A stretch of DNA of 64,000 bases from Pseudoips prasinana (Eukaryota > Arthropoda > Insecta > Lepidoptera > Nolidae): NCBI GenBank assembly GCA_951640165.1, contig OX621234.1, positions 2,857,001-2,921,000 of the forward strand. The letters run 5' to 3'. This document shows, piece by piece, positions 51,561 to 62,347 of the stretch. The translations under genes were made by a program, and so were the position numbers. Positions within the stretch are counted from its first letter, which is position 1. Every line of letters begins with the position of its first letter. The notes below the pieces were generated by a model that was given only the letters and a program-made list of their open reading frames with translations, made no database searches and was not told the origin of the DNA.

Positions 51561-51716
51561 GGCATAAAGGTTCTCGAGTGGCGACCACGAACCAGAAGAC
51601 GCAGCGTGGCCAGGCCCCCTACAAGATGGACCGATGATCTTATTGCGAGAATTCGCTTGAGATCGTTGGGGGAGGCATTGTCTAGCAGTGGGCGTAGTTC
51701 GGCTGATAGGATGAAA
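51552..51716 (+). mobile_element. RTE-type LINE 3' fragment
   Basis: GTTGGGGCATAAAGGTTCTC, GCGACCACGAACCAGAAGAC, CTACAAGATGGACCGATGAT and ATTGTCTAGCAGTGGGCGTA with an ATAGGATGA tail. Confidence 0.7.
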
Positions 51717-51784
51717 TTATTTGACGCAAGTGTACTTATTGAAGTGAAAACTTCTTAAGGCGCTTTGAGCACTATTTACGTGAA

Positions 51785-51959
51785 GTTTAAACTGCGATTT
51801 AAAAGTCTTATTACTTCGACTTACAGTCCATTTCAATTTGTTTTGACTGTACAGGGTTAGTATGGCAATAATTTCCGTAGTATTAATTATTTTTGGAATA
51901 TAAATTACCTATATTAAAAATTGATATAATTCGATTCAGTAAACGATTCTTAACAAACT
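51785..51959 (+). repeat. Dispersed repeat P
   Basis: Second copy of 14310-14485; ends CAGTAAACGATTCTTAACAA. Confidence 0.55.
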
Positions 51960-52085
51960 ATTTCACACAAAAACTACTGGAAGGATTTTGATGTTACTTT
52001 GTAGGAATATAGGTTCTATTTCCTAATAACACATAGGGTGTAATTTATAAAGCTTAACGCGAGCAAAACCGTGGGGCACAGCTAG
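51960..52085 (+). mobile_element. Helitron, 3' part
   Basis: TTCACACAAAAACTACTGGA, ACACATAGGGTGTAATTTAT and CGAGCAAAACCGTGGGGCAC with AGCTAG before T. Confidence 0.65.
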
Positions 52086-52147
52086 TAAGTAAATAATTAT
52101 ACCTCCGTGCGTCATTAGTATACATCGCCTATATACATACAAAGATA

Positions 52148-52452
52148 CTTTAAGAGAGGTAGGGCACAGCGTTCATTCGCTTGAAGAGCAGCCCGACTGG
52201 GGAAGTACCTCCACCTTACAGAAGACATTCCTTAATAATAACATTAATAATTTAATGTTGTGTTTCTGAGTGTGAGTAAGGTCGCCAGAGCTCATCGGGG
52301 TGGGGGGGAGGGTCAGAAACACTTGTTTTCTGACTCTTAAAGGCCGGCAACGCACCCGCGACTCCTCTGGTGTTGCGAGTGTCCATGGGCGGCGGTGATC
52401 ACTTACCATCAGGTGACCCAATTGCTCGTTTGTCAACCTCTGCCATAAAAAT
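52148..52452 (+). mobile_element. Repeat K, reference copy
   Basis: AAGAGAGGTAGGGCACAGCG, GGGGAAGTACCTCCACCTTA, AATTTAATGTTGTGTTTCTG, CTCTTAAAGGCCGGCAACGC, CGCGACTCCTCTGGTGTTGC, CACTTACCATCAGGTGACCC, then an A-rich end. GACTCCTCTGGTGTTGC and ACCATCAGGTGAC are words I know from lepidopteran LINE 3' UTRs. Undisturbed at the sites where 22340 carries F and 35537 carries E. Confidence 0.75.
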
Positions 52453-52599
52453 AAAAAAAAATATTCTTTGTCAGAATCTTAAAATTGGCGAGGTTAGTTA
52501 CCGTGACTCGGAGAATGCATAAAGCTAATAGCCGTTTGATTTTGAGTATTTGGCGAACAAACAGAGCACCAGAGTTTACACACACAAGTGTTCTGTAAT

Positions 52600-52740
52600 A
52601 TTTTCTTATCGTATGGGCAGTGGTTACCCTAGTGTCAGAGTTATTCAAGCCGCCTCTGACATGGCTCAACAATAGTTGCTTATTGGCTATAACTGAGACC
52701 GACAGTTTAACGTGCACTCCGAAGCACGGGGATGGAAATT
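52600..52740 (-). mobile_element. SINE M, 3' part and core
   Basis: ATCGTATGGGCAGTGGTTAC, CTAGTGTCAGAGTTATTCAA and the core ACGTGCACTCCGAAGCACGG, reversed. The 5S-like head is lost. Confidence 0.65.
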
Positions 52741-53127
52741 AAACCACTTAAAGACAGTCGATTATGAATAATAATAGTATTATTAAAAATCTAGTGTTAT
52801 TATTTGAGATTTTTAATTGTAATTATATATATATCTTGTAATTTTTGTTCTTAATAATCGTACCTCGGAGAAAATATATATTTTGTATTTATGTACAAAT
52901 TAATCTGTAAAACATTTCTTAGCAATCTGCCTCCATCTTTATCTTAAAATAATATTATAAACTGTGATAAGATCTTAACTGTACTAACACTTCTGGCAAC
53001 TGTGTTCAATAAATTAAAAGCCAGTATTTATTCGTTTATAGGAGTTAGTGGAAAACATTTATCTTTGATACCAGTTGTGATTGCACTCCTTCTAAACGGC
53101 TGGACCGATATCGGTGTATTTTCGTCC
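52741..53127. other. No recognisable feature
   Basis: AT-rich; no coding frame. Confidence 0.3.
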
Positions 53128-53332
53128 TGGGTTCAAATATTTGTGTGATGAGCACGAATATTTGTTACTGAGTCATGGATGTTTTCTGTATAAAGAAGTA
53201 TTTATCTATCTATATAAGTATGTATATCGTCGCCTGGTACCCATAGAACAAGCTAAGCTTAGTTTGGGGCTAGGATGGTCTGTGTGACATTGTCACTTTC
53301 AATTGCTCTAGGGAGATATTATTATTATGTTT
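53128..53332 (+). mobile_element. SINE B, head lost
   Basis: Starts GGTTCAAATATTTGTGTGAT, so the tRNA-like part is deleted; body and end are intact apart from an insertion of about 16 bp near the tail. Confidence 0.75.
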
Positions 53333-53629
53333 TTAGGTCAGGATCGCGTCTGTCGGCACAACTTGTTAATATTAACTATGGCAACGCTAGTTCATATGTT
53401 AATATGTAGGTATGTACCTATATATTAATACTTATTGAAGTATTGATTAATCCGCACATTTGCTTTCCTAAATACACTCCAATTCCAACTGAAGAAAGTT
53501 ATGGTTAAACTCAATTTGCCTAATTATACCAAAAGTCAAGGAGTTTAAAAAATATGAAGAGATTCAACTTCCTTTTATATTAAGCTGCTAGCCCACTGCA
53601 GCGCTAAGCTTGGGCACTGTTACACGCGT
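53333..53629. other. No recognisable feature
   Basis: No coding signal or matching repeat. Confidence 0.3.
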
Positions 53630-55850
53630 TTGAACGTTCGGAAAAGTCATTGAAGCATTATTGCTCCGATTTTTTTTACTGTGAACCGATTTGCATACAA
53701 TTTTGGAATTAGGTTCATCTTACCCTTAACTTCAAAAGTGAAAATGATTTGAACTCCGCAACCACCCTGGGGGTGGTTGCCACCCCTTCTCGAAGGGGAT
53801 TTTATTATTTTTCAAAATAACCTCAGATATCGATAGAAGGCCTAATTTTAAGCAAAAATCATTTATAAAGTTTTTCAATAAATCTAATACTTTTCAAGTT
53901 ATTGGCAATTGAAAATTCGCAATTTTTTCACGTTTTTCATCGGTTTTTTGGAAATATCTCCAAAAATATACGTTTTATCGAAAATTTTATAGAAAACAAA
54001 ATTGTAGCAGGTAAAACAATAAACAATTTGGTTTTTTATAAAGTATTCTAAGTGCAATATTAAGCTAGATATTAAAGATCAAAGCCGTTTTTTATTTTTC
54101 TGAAATTTAATCGATGTGATCAATGCCATCTAGCGGCGAGCAAATGCATTTTATGCATTCTAATACAATAGGGTTTTGTAGTCCTTGAAATAAGCTTTAA
54201 AATGAGCACTATTAAAAGTCTTTTGCACGTAAAATAAGTGAGCTGTATTGCAAATAAGGAGAGCATCTAATATTTTTTCTTTAAAATCAATGGGTTTCAA
54301 TATTTGATAGATAGTATCAGTTTGGCTGCTTCAGGACACATAATTTTCAAAAAAGTCACGATTAAAAAAATGAACAAGATTTACAATTTTTAAAAATCCC
54401 ACTTTTTTTTCATAATATCTCAAAAATGACGACAGATACGTATAAAGTGTACAGATTTATTCTGTCAAACAAAAATTGACGGAGATATGATTGTTTAAAG
54501 AGCGCGTGGCAGCGCAATCACAGCCTCTCTTAAGCCCTTTAACCCTTCACCGTTTTATAAAAAGGTTATTTACTATATATTGCAATGCAGGATATTGTAG
54601 CTCTCTTAATTACCTTTACAATGGTGTTTTATAAATTGTGATAGCATGAAAATTGAAGGAGTTATGGTCCAAAAACTTATCATATTTTTTTCTACTTAGT
54701 AACTGAAAATTTATTATGGAGCAATGTGAAAGTACGCAGTATAATAGAGACCCCCAACTATTGTAATGTGTATATATATACATAATATGGCTCATATATT
54801 TTGGAAACGTAGGCATGAATACATACCAACGTTCTTATATGTATATATAACACATTTGAGTGAAGGGGCCAACGAAAAAGCCATCGATAATAAAATTAAC
54901 TGATAGATTATGTAGTGGAATTTTTAATTCAACACATATTTTTGAGCTATTGGATACATAAATATATATTACTAAACTGCAAAAAAGGATGTGGAGCGTC
55001 TTGCGGATGCAGAAAAGTTGGTCTGTTTTGTAATAGTACCTGTGGAACGTGCAGTGGAGATAACTGCCAAAATAGCCCTCCGATTCAGCCAGAAGATGTT
55101 GAATGTGGCAGCGACTCCGATATTGAGCCATGAATAATAATATTATATTTTAATAATAATAGTACAATTTTATATAATTTGTAAATATTTTATGCAATAA
55201 ATGGCAATTTTTACTCTAAATTAAATTATTTTTAAATATGTAATCATATATATTTACTGTTTTAATTTAGGGGTAGTTTTAAGGGTAGAAAAGCTTAGGA
55301 ATATGATAATCATTTTCGAGAGTGTGGAATAATATTCAAATCCTTTTCATTTTATATAAAGAAAAATTTTACCATTTTTTATCAAGGGGTAGTTTTCAAG
55401 GGTTGAAAGGGGGTTCAAAATTTGATAATTATTATAGAGAATATAAAATATTACTTACTCTATACTTACATCTTTTTATGTCATACCAAAGTATTTTTTT
55501 GTGTTTTTTTCAATTTAGGGGTTGTTTGCAAGGGTTGTAAGATTTTCAAGGGGTTGAAAATTATTTTAATATGAGGTAATTAAGTTAGAAAATACTTTAC
55601 AATTTCACCCCTTACTATTAGACATGTTTTATAGCGATAAAATGGCTCAAAGTCAATTTTTCCATTAAGAGGTTGTTTACACCCCTTAAAAATAATAGGC
55701 GGAGTTCTGATCATTTTCACTTTTGAAGTTAAGGGTAAGATGAATCTAATTCCAAAATTTCATGCAAATCGGTTCACAGTAAAAAAATTCGGAGGTAAGA
55801 CCGTATTTTTCGCTTCAATGACTGCACTAAAACTGTTTTCGGAATATTTT
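53630..55850. mobile_element. 2.2-kb DNA transposon remnant with long TIRs
   Basis: The left end (53645-53770: AAAAGTCATTGAAGC, TTACTGTGAACCGATTTGCA, TCATCTTACCCTTAACTTCA) is mirrored by 55710-55840. The TIRs are over 120 bp and about 85-90% alike by eye. Inside the right part, a unit with AGGGGTAGTTTTnAAGGGT repeats at about 55268, 55384, 55515 and 55545. A short frame ending in a cysteine-rich motif lies at 54979-55133. The rest of the protein is gone. Superfamily not determined. Confidence 0.65.
54979..55133 (+). pseudogene. Cysteine-rich C-terminus of a transposon protein
   Basis: About 50 codons: L-N-C-K-K-G-C-G-A-S-C-G-C-R-K-V-G-L-F-C, then N-S-T-C-G-T-C-S-G-D-N-C-Q-N and an acidic end (V-E-C-G-S-D-S-D-I-E-P-stop). 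C-K-K-G-C-x3-C-G-C-R-K-x-G-x2-C-x3-C-x2-C-x4-C-x-N resembles CXC/tesmin-type zinc-binding repeats. From memory, similar tails end many insect transposon-linked proteins. Upstream codons are AT-rich noise, so only the last part survives. Confidence 0.6.
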
Positions 55851-56511
55851 CTCGACTAGAAAGCTAGTTTAATTTTATTAAAAATGTCATTTTGAGAAAT
55901 GAAATCTAAAGGCACCTTATTCATTAAAATGTATGGTTTTGGTTTCAGAGCAGGTTTCAGTTTTGGCACCAAAGGATACAGTGTATGTCACGGAATGTGT
56001 GCACCAGACATTTGGCACTTTCAGATATTGTATGTTACTTTGGAGGATGTTATTATAAAACACTATCGCATGTGTTTTGAACCGATAGCGACAAATTACA
56101 AACTATACTACTATATTTATATCTTACTTCTAAAATAAATTATCCGTTTTACCCGTTTATGTGTCCCACTCTATTTGTACTGGGTAAGGTAGGTTACAAC
56201 AAATTGAGGGTGCGACAGGAATGCACACTTGACGCTTATTTAGTATTTTTCGTCTTTTCTAATATAAACACTATCGCACGTGTTTTGAACCGATATGCTT
56301 CTTCCAGCGAAACATTACAAACTATACTATAGATACCTATATTTTAGATATATTTTATCTAAAGTTAACGATTTTGGAATTTAAACAGGTTAAAGTTATT
56401 TATATAATAATTTTTGAGATATTTACTGTATCGTTTGGGTGGCAATTAGATATCCTAGTGTTGGAGTTGTTATAAAATTATTTCCATGCTGGACATATAA
56501 TAATAGTAGTA
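55851..56511. other. No gene recognised; one local repeat
   Basis: ACACTATCGCATGTGTTTTG with AACCGATA, then ACAAACTATACTA occurs at 56060-56110 and again, diverged, at 56268-56325. The 79-codon frame at 55899 has no known motif. Confidence 0.4.
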
Positions 56512-56700
56512 ATAATATTATACAGGCGAAAGTTTGTGAGCGTGTATGTTTGTTACTTCTTCACGTCTAAACGGCTGGAGAGATTTCAATAAAATTTAGT
56601 ATAGAGTAAGCTGACACCCTGAATTAACACACACACCACATAGGCCAACTTATAAAGTTTAACGCGAGGAAAACCGCGGTGCTAGGCTGGTGTTTTTAAT
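56512..56700 (+). mobile_element. Helitron of the CTAAACGGCTGGA type
   Basis: GGCGAAAGTTTGTGAGCGTG, TTCTTCACGTCTAAACGGCT, AGCTGACACCCTGAATTAAC and AACGCGAGGAAAACCGCGGT; the end is decayed to GGCTGG before T. Confidence 0.7.
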
Positions 56701-57147
56701 AAATTCTATACTTTGTCAAATTTTGCTTTACATTTTTAGTGTATGTTTTAAACACAGCTCCAAGATAAACTGCGTCTAGTTCATAGAACTCCCCTCTATA
56801 AGAAGGGGTAGTCACGTTTCGAATAAATTTTTGGTATATAATGAAGTTAGTTCGTGCGTAGCAGTGGGCGAGCGCCTTGACTCCTCTCTATAATAAAGGC
56901 TGGCAACGATCCAGATTTTAGAGTTCACTTAACATGGCTTCCATAAGAATGAAAAACTTATTGAGGGCGTTTTGGTGAATTGCTTGTGCAGGCGGCCAGA
57001 CTTTACTATCTAAATAAGTCAGCTTCTATCCTTAGTATTAAATATCGGAAGGAAATTAAACGATTCGCTGATAAAAGAAGAAAGTATGGTTTATTTACAT
57101 GGGTAAAACTGTGAACTGACAATGTCGCATTATAAAATTTACAACAA
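56701..57147. other. No recognisable feature
   Basis: No coding signal; no repeat match. Confidence 0.3.
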
Positions 57148-57530
57148 CAACTGCCTTGTTGGTCTAGCGGTAGCGTGTTCACCCGCAGAGAACGAGGTCC
57201 TGGGTTCAAATCCCGGGTCTGGCCAAAAAAAAGTGATTTTGGGACTTTTCTGTAAAAAGAAAAAATTCTCAGCATCAACCCGAAGTCTGGGAGTTGGCGG
57301 TATTATAACCCCGTGCCTCGGAGAGCACGTAAAGCCGTCGGTCCTGTACCTGACCTCTTTCCGGTCGTGTCGCATAGGCGTCCCATCGGATCATGAGAGT
57401 GATGGAATAGAAAGTGCTCCTGTGTTTGCGCAGACACTTGAGCACTATAATATGTCCCGCGCAGATGGCTAATCTCTGTTGAGACTGGCCGCCGTGGCCG
57501 AAATTCGGCTAGGAGGACATTATTATTATT
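57148..57530 (+). mobile_element. SINE C, full length
   Basis: Head TGCCTTGTTGGTCTAGCGGT, box B GGTTCAAATCCCGGGTC, core CCCCGTGCCTCGGAGAGCAC and TAAAGCCGTCGGTCC, 3' end GGCCGCCGTGGCCGAAATTC and (ATT)n tail. Confidence 0.92.
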
Positions 57531-57958
57531 ATAAAATTTACAATACATCATCCAAATTATGTTTACTGAATAGTAAAATTAGTTACTTAAATTATTTCTT
57601 TCGTAACAAAATATTAATTTGTGCCTGAACCTAGACTAAAACTAGCTAGAATAAAAAGGGAAGGATTAGTTACCAAAGTCAAACTTTAAAAGAACTAGAT
57701 ACGTTTAGTCGTCGCAGAAAGATTGCATTCATTTGCATTAAAGGAGCAATTACTTCAAAGAAAGCCACAAAAAGATACGTCTCAGTTCAAAACACTGGAG
57801 TAAGTTTAAATAACAGACTTAAAGCGAACTTAATTAGCAAGATCCTACTTCGCCTCGTAGCGTAGTACAATCCTGGTTAAAAAAAATTTACATGCGGAGC
57901 AGTCTTTAGGGAATGCCGATAGTATAAAAACAATTATTTACACTTCTAATCTAAATAA
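57531..57958. other. No recognisable feature
   Basis: No coding frame or repeat match. Confidence 0.3.
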
Positions 57959-58081
57959 TCACACTAATATTATAAAGGCGAAAGTTTCTGAGTGTGTGAG
58001 TGTTACTTCTTTCCGTCTAAACGGCTGGAGCGATTTTAATAAACTTTGGTATGGAGTTAGCTGACATCCTGGATTAACACA
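57959..58081 (+). mobile_element. Helitron, truncated by the next one
   Basis: TCACACTAATATTATAAAGG to GACATCCTGGATTAACACA, where 58082 begins; the 3' end is missing. Confidence 0.7.
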
Positions 58082-58279
58082 TCCTATCCTATAATATTAT
58101 AAAGGCGAAAGTTTGTGACTGTGTGAGCATGTCAGTGTGCATGTTTGTTACTTCTTCACGTCTAAACGGCTGGAGCTATTTCAATAAAAATTGGTATGGA
58201 GTTCGCTGACACCCTGGTTTAACACATAGGCTATAATTTATAAAGTTTAACGCGGGTAAAACCACGGGGCACAGTTTGT
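58082..58279 (+). mobile_element. Helitron of the CTAAACGGCTGGA type
   Basis: TCCTATCCTATAATATTATA after A, then GTCTAAACGGCTGGAGCTAT, GCGGGTAAAACCACGGGGCA, end CAGTTTG before T. Confidence 0.8.
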
Positions 58280-58405
58280 CTATAATATAATGGTTGACAC
58301 TTCACATTGAGATATACTTTTCGTATATATATAGGTGATGAGTATTAATAACGCACGGAGGTAGATCTATGTAGATATATATACATAGTATACATGTAGC
58401 TAAGA

Positions 58406-58592
58406 TCGTCTTAAGATCTGTGATGAAGCCTGGTTCGGAGTACTTGCTGATAAGAGACAGAAGCGACATGAAAGCGGCTCGGCACCAACCACCGCAAACT
58501 TCTCTTGTCAGGCCTGCAGCAGGCTATGTCGCTCTCGCATCGGTTTGTTTAGCCACCAAAAGAAATGTCTCTCAGACAATGCGCCGTAAATC
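58406..58592 (+). mobile_element. LINE C-terminal zinc-finger tail
   Basis: An undamaged stretch of about 60 codons reads C-D-E-A-W-F-G-V-L-A-D-K-R, then F-S-C-Q-A-C-S-R-L-C-R-S-R-I-G-L-F-S-H and Q-K-K-C-L-S, stop at 58590-58592. F-x-C-x2-C-x3-C-x-S-R-I-G-L-x-S-H-x4-C closes many LINE reverse transcriptases. It starts mid-protein by 5' truncation. Confidence 0.8.
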
Positions 58593-58729
58593 GTCTGTAA
58601 CGGACGCAAAGGCCATATATATGTACATGTAGCTAATAGGAAGCGTGCGGCGGTGATGATGCGAGTTTCACGGTTTTTGTTCACCCAAAAGTACATATAT
58701 GTACACAATTAATAAATAAATAAAAAAAT

Positions 58730-58930
58730 TAAAAAGGTTTTTATTCACGTAGACTTTAAACAAGCGCTTGTAAATAGTCAAAACACGTTTGTAGTATATA
58801 ATTAATTAATTAGTAATTATTTCTAGGTACATATAGATATTTAAGTACACGGATTGTATGAAAAAAATTACAATAACATTCATTTTATAATAATTATAAA
58901 ATGAATCTTATTGAATTTTTTCATATAATT
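58730..58930 (-). mobile_element. LINE D 3' part with fold-back
   Basis: AAAAAGGTTTTTATTCACGT to ATTGTATGAAAAAAATTACA matches other copies. At about 58891 the sequence turns into a reversed copy of its own last 37 bp (TTATAAAATGAATCTTATTG, then AATTTTTTCATA). Confidence 0.7.
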
Positions 58931-59606
58931 TATTGTCATGATATTTACAATATACATATGAGCTCATTGAAAGAAATTTTTGATTCATTTTCACTATGTA
59001 TGTATGATAAGAATACTTTTTCTCAAAAATAAACACATTTTTCATTTCATTTCAATATTTAACCAATTTAATTAAAAAACTAAATGGTAATTGTATGCTA
59101 ATCCATTTTTATACGAGTGAGGGTCGTTTAGCATATACGTATACTTGAAACATTTATCAATATAACAAAAATTCATTATAGCATCTGGGAAAAAATCTAG
59201 TTTAATATTTCTTGATTTAAATTCGCGGCGTGACTTCTGTCTACATGTTTATTAATTCACCTTAGGTCCTAATCAATCAGAACACTAAAATGACATTTAA
59301 TTGTTTATTCACCACTATATAATTAGGTTACACTGTTTTAAATTAATTAATTAGATATTAGATCGAGTAACGTGCGGCTCGCTCGAGGTGCGAAACCAAA
59401 GAGAAAGAATTTAAGACGTTTCCATTGCTTGGTGGGCACGTATATTATATGTTCTAGTTGTAAAGCCACCCAGCTGTAGACATGTGACATGGCTAAACGG
59501 TAGTCTAATGACAGACAACCGCCGTTTAACTATGATCAGTATTATAGTTGTATTATACTATATTGTAGATAAACCAATACTTGCAGAAATAGAAATATAA
59601 TTAATA
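58931..59606. other. No gene; AT-rich
   Basis: AAATAAACACATTTTTCATT with a (CATTT)n run near 59030 is a LINE-like 3' tail. Nothing else recognised. Confidence 0.35.
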
Positions 59607-59762
59607 TATAGGGACACTGTCACACACATCATCCTAGCCCCAAACTAAGCAAAGCTTGTACTATGGGTACCAGGAGACGATATACATACTTATATAGATA
59701 GATAAATACTTAAATACATAGAAAACATCCATGACTCAGAAACAAATATTCGTGCTCATCGC
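59607..59762 (-). mobile_element. SINE B, head lost
   Basis: GGACACTGTCACACACATCA to CAAATATTCGTGCTCATC, reversed body and tail; stops before the tRNA-like head. Confidence 0.75.
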
Positions 59763-59934
59763 ACAACTATACACGGGAAATGTATACATTAGATTTCAGT
59801 AAATATTTGTTTAGATTTTTAAATTATCTTCATACTGGCATGTAAATCACCTTCTCAGCTTGTAATGTAGGCAGGCAGAGACATCGCTTGTGGCGTTCTG
59901 ACGATACTTAATCCATAAATTCAAATACACACGA

Positions 59935-60145
59935 GTACGACTACGAGTCCAAGTCCAAGACCGAGTCCGACTACGAGTCCAAGTCAAAGACCGAGTCCAA
60001 ATCCGAGTCCGATACCGAGTACTGTGTCCGAGTCCGAGTTAGTGTCCAAGTCCGAGACCAAATCTGAGTCCGACTCCGAGACCGAAGCCGAGTCCGACTC
60101 AGGGTTAGAGTCCGTGTACGGGACCGAGTACGAGTGCGAATGCGG
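59935..60145. repeat. GAGTCC/GAGACC hexamer minisatellite
   Basis: About 34 units of a 6-bp motif (GAGTCC, GAGTCG, GAGACC, AAGTCC and variants). Both strands stay open because of the 6-bp period, which gives Arg-Thr or Ser-Asp repeats; the absence of a start context, homology and flanking exons argues against a protein. Confidence 0.9.
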
Positions 60146-60289
60146 GAATGAAAATAAAAATGCAAGTAGTAGTTACTTGCATATATTTATAAGTTCAAAA
60201 TAAAAATTCAAAATACTAATCGTCCTGTAAGTATCGTACCCTTGTACTAAATTTCTGAAGTGCTTGTCTTCGAATAGGGCCCATATGTA

Positions 60290-60423
60290 CAGACGCCAGC
60301 ACATCAAGCTAGCCCAATCTGTCAAATTTCCCCAATTGAAAGTGAACCTTATGCTTACGTAATAAAGTTGTAATCTATAAAAGAAATTTGACAGATTGGG
60401 GCAGCTGGATGTACTGGCGTCTG
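60290..60423. mobile_element. MITE E
   Basis: Intact TIRs, TA flanks. The loop is in opposite orientation to the majority. Confidence 0.85.
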
Positions 60424-60815
60424 TACCTACCTACTAGTTAGTGAAATAAAGAACGGTCACACTACGAGTATATATGTATATTAAATATACATACTACAGC
60501 TACAACATACTACTCTAAGTAGGTACAAGATCATACAAGAGCCCACCTAAGGCAAGGATATTACTTAATGTCCATTAAAATTATATACATACGAGTATAA
60601 CACCATAGACAAATTGATAAATGTATACAATATTTATTATTAAATACATTTAGAGAAATAATATGAAATTTATGAAATGTAGAACAATAACAATTAAGAA
60701 ATATAGAAAGAAAGTAATAATAATAATAATAAGAAAGATTCAATGGTTTAAATTAAACTCTATTATTAATGCATTAATTCAACTAAGTGTTCTATCGTCT
60801 CTTTCACGGGGAATG
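60424..60815. other. No recognisable feature
   Basis: AT-rich with an (AAT)n run near 60715. Confidence 0.3.
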
Positions 60816-60819
60816 CTCT

Positions 60820-61157
60820 GAGGAACTGTTTGAGCTGGTGCCACCGTCCCCTTTTTATCATCGGACCACGGGCACTCGCATTAAGGTTCATCCGTATCAC
60901 CTGGAAGCGATCTCGTCCAGCACGGTTCGCTTTTAGCGTTCATACATCCCACGTAAGTGCCGGCTCTGGAATGAATTACCTGCTGCGGGTTTCCCCAGCA
61001 CTACGACATGTCCTTCTTCAAACAAGGTTTAAAAAGAGTACTAATATCACGGTAGGCAGCGGTTTGCTGTGCGAATGTCCATGAGCAGCGGTTACCACTT
61101 ACCATCAGGTGGGCCGCTAGCTCGTCTGCTTCCTAAGGCAATATAAAAAAAAAAAAA
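60820..61157 (+). mobile_element. LINE 3' end with poly(A)
   Basis: One frame gives T-R-I-K-V-H-P-Y-H-L-E-A and C-R-L-W-N-E-L-P-A; another continues F-K-Q-G-L-K-R-V-L. R-L-W-N-x-L-P...F-K-x-x-V is a standard LINE C-terminus (one stop, one frameshift). The 3' UTR with CTTACCATCAGGTGGGCCGC ends in A16. Confidence 0.8.
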
Positions 61158-61277
61158 AAATCGTACAAGTCTTGCTCTTTATGCGTTTCCGAACTGAAAC
61201 TTTCATATCAATGGTTGATAGAAATCTATGGTAAAGAGTTTTGGCGCCAACGCGGAAAAGGACGCTTCGAGGCTATG

Positions 61278-61905
61278 TTTTATTTTCAAAAACTGGTGTA
61301 AATTCGAGTTTTTATGTGTAAATATGGTGGATTTTTAGACATAACATCTTCGACAATGTACACAAGTGGAGGAAAGTGCGATATTGCCGTGAATTGTGAT
61401 TTTCCGTGTTGAAACCAAAACTCCATAGAAGCCTCTAGTAAAGTCTCCACTGCTTTACTGGGGTAGGACTATGACTTGACTATGACGGACGTGACGGACG
61501 TGACTGACTGACTTTGAAATATAAAAATTATAACTGAAGACGAGGCGGTATGGTCACAAATCTTAGCCTGCCCAAAGAGGGCGAAAAAATTAAAAAAAAA
61601 AATCTATGGTAAAACACTGCGGGATATTTTTCTTTGTAATGGCCTCATTTGAGTATTGGCCAGTGTCAAGTATTTAGATTGATCAAGTTTTTTGCATATG
61701 AATTCGCTTTGCCGCGTTTCGGCATTTAGTCAAAGTCAAAATGTCCTACTTCTAGGAACGTAGTGGAGACTTTACTAGGGGCGTCTATGGAATTTTGAAA
61801 TCTAAAAATCACAATAACGATAATATGCCACTTTCCTACGCTTGTGCAATTGTGTCAAAATATTTACACATAAAACTCGAATTAACACATGTTTTAGATA
61901 ATGAA
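61278..61905. mobile_element. Long inverted-repeat element, about 200-bp arms
   Basis: GTGTAAATTCGAGTTTTTAT, then GTGCGATATTGCCGTGAATT and AGTAAAGTCTCCACTGCTTT on the left are mirrored by AGTGGAGACTTTACTAGGGG to AAACTCGAATTAACAC on the right, roughly 80% alike. The middle holds GACGGACGTGACGGACGTGA. No coding sequence. Confidence 0.7.
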
Positions 61906-62091
61906 TATGGCTGCACTGTATACTGTATAACACCATGTATTTATTGTACCCATATTTGCGAAATAAAATATCTTATCTTAAGAAACAATGTATTTTTCCG
62001 TGTTGTTGCCATACTCCACTGCGAGGTTCACGTAGCTGATTTTATATTTATAAATTGTCATTGTTCAGTCGACAGTGTACAAAATGCAAAA

Positions 62092-62338
62092 GACGGTCAC
62101 CATAGCCTAGTTGGTAGTGCTCCTGCCTACGAAGCTGGTGGTCCTGGGTTCGAATCCCGGTAAGTGCAAATATTTGTGTGATGAGCACGAATATTTGTTC
62201 CTGAGTCATGGATGTTTTCTATGTATATATGTATTTATCTATCTATATAAGTATGTATATCGTCGCCTGGTACCCACAGTACAAGCTTTGCTTAGTTTGG
62301 CGCTAGGATGATCTGTGTGACATTGTCCCCAGATATTA
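62092..62338 (+). mobile_element. SINE B, full length
   Basis: GACGGTCACCATAGCCTAGT, GGTTCGAATCCCGGTAAGTG, end GACATTGTCCCCAGATATTA. Confidence 0.9.
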
Positions 62339-62347
62339 CGTATGATG

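Noticed and set aside
59971..60165. Arg-Thr/Ser-Asp repeat protein on the minus strand
   Set aside because: A 6-bp minisatellite keeps frames open by itself; no start context or conserved flanks.
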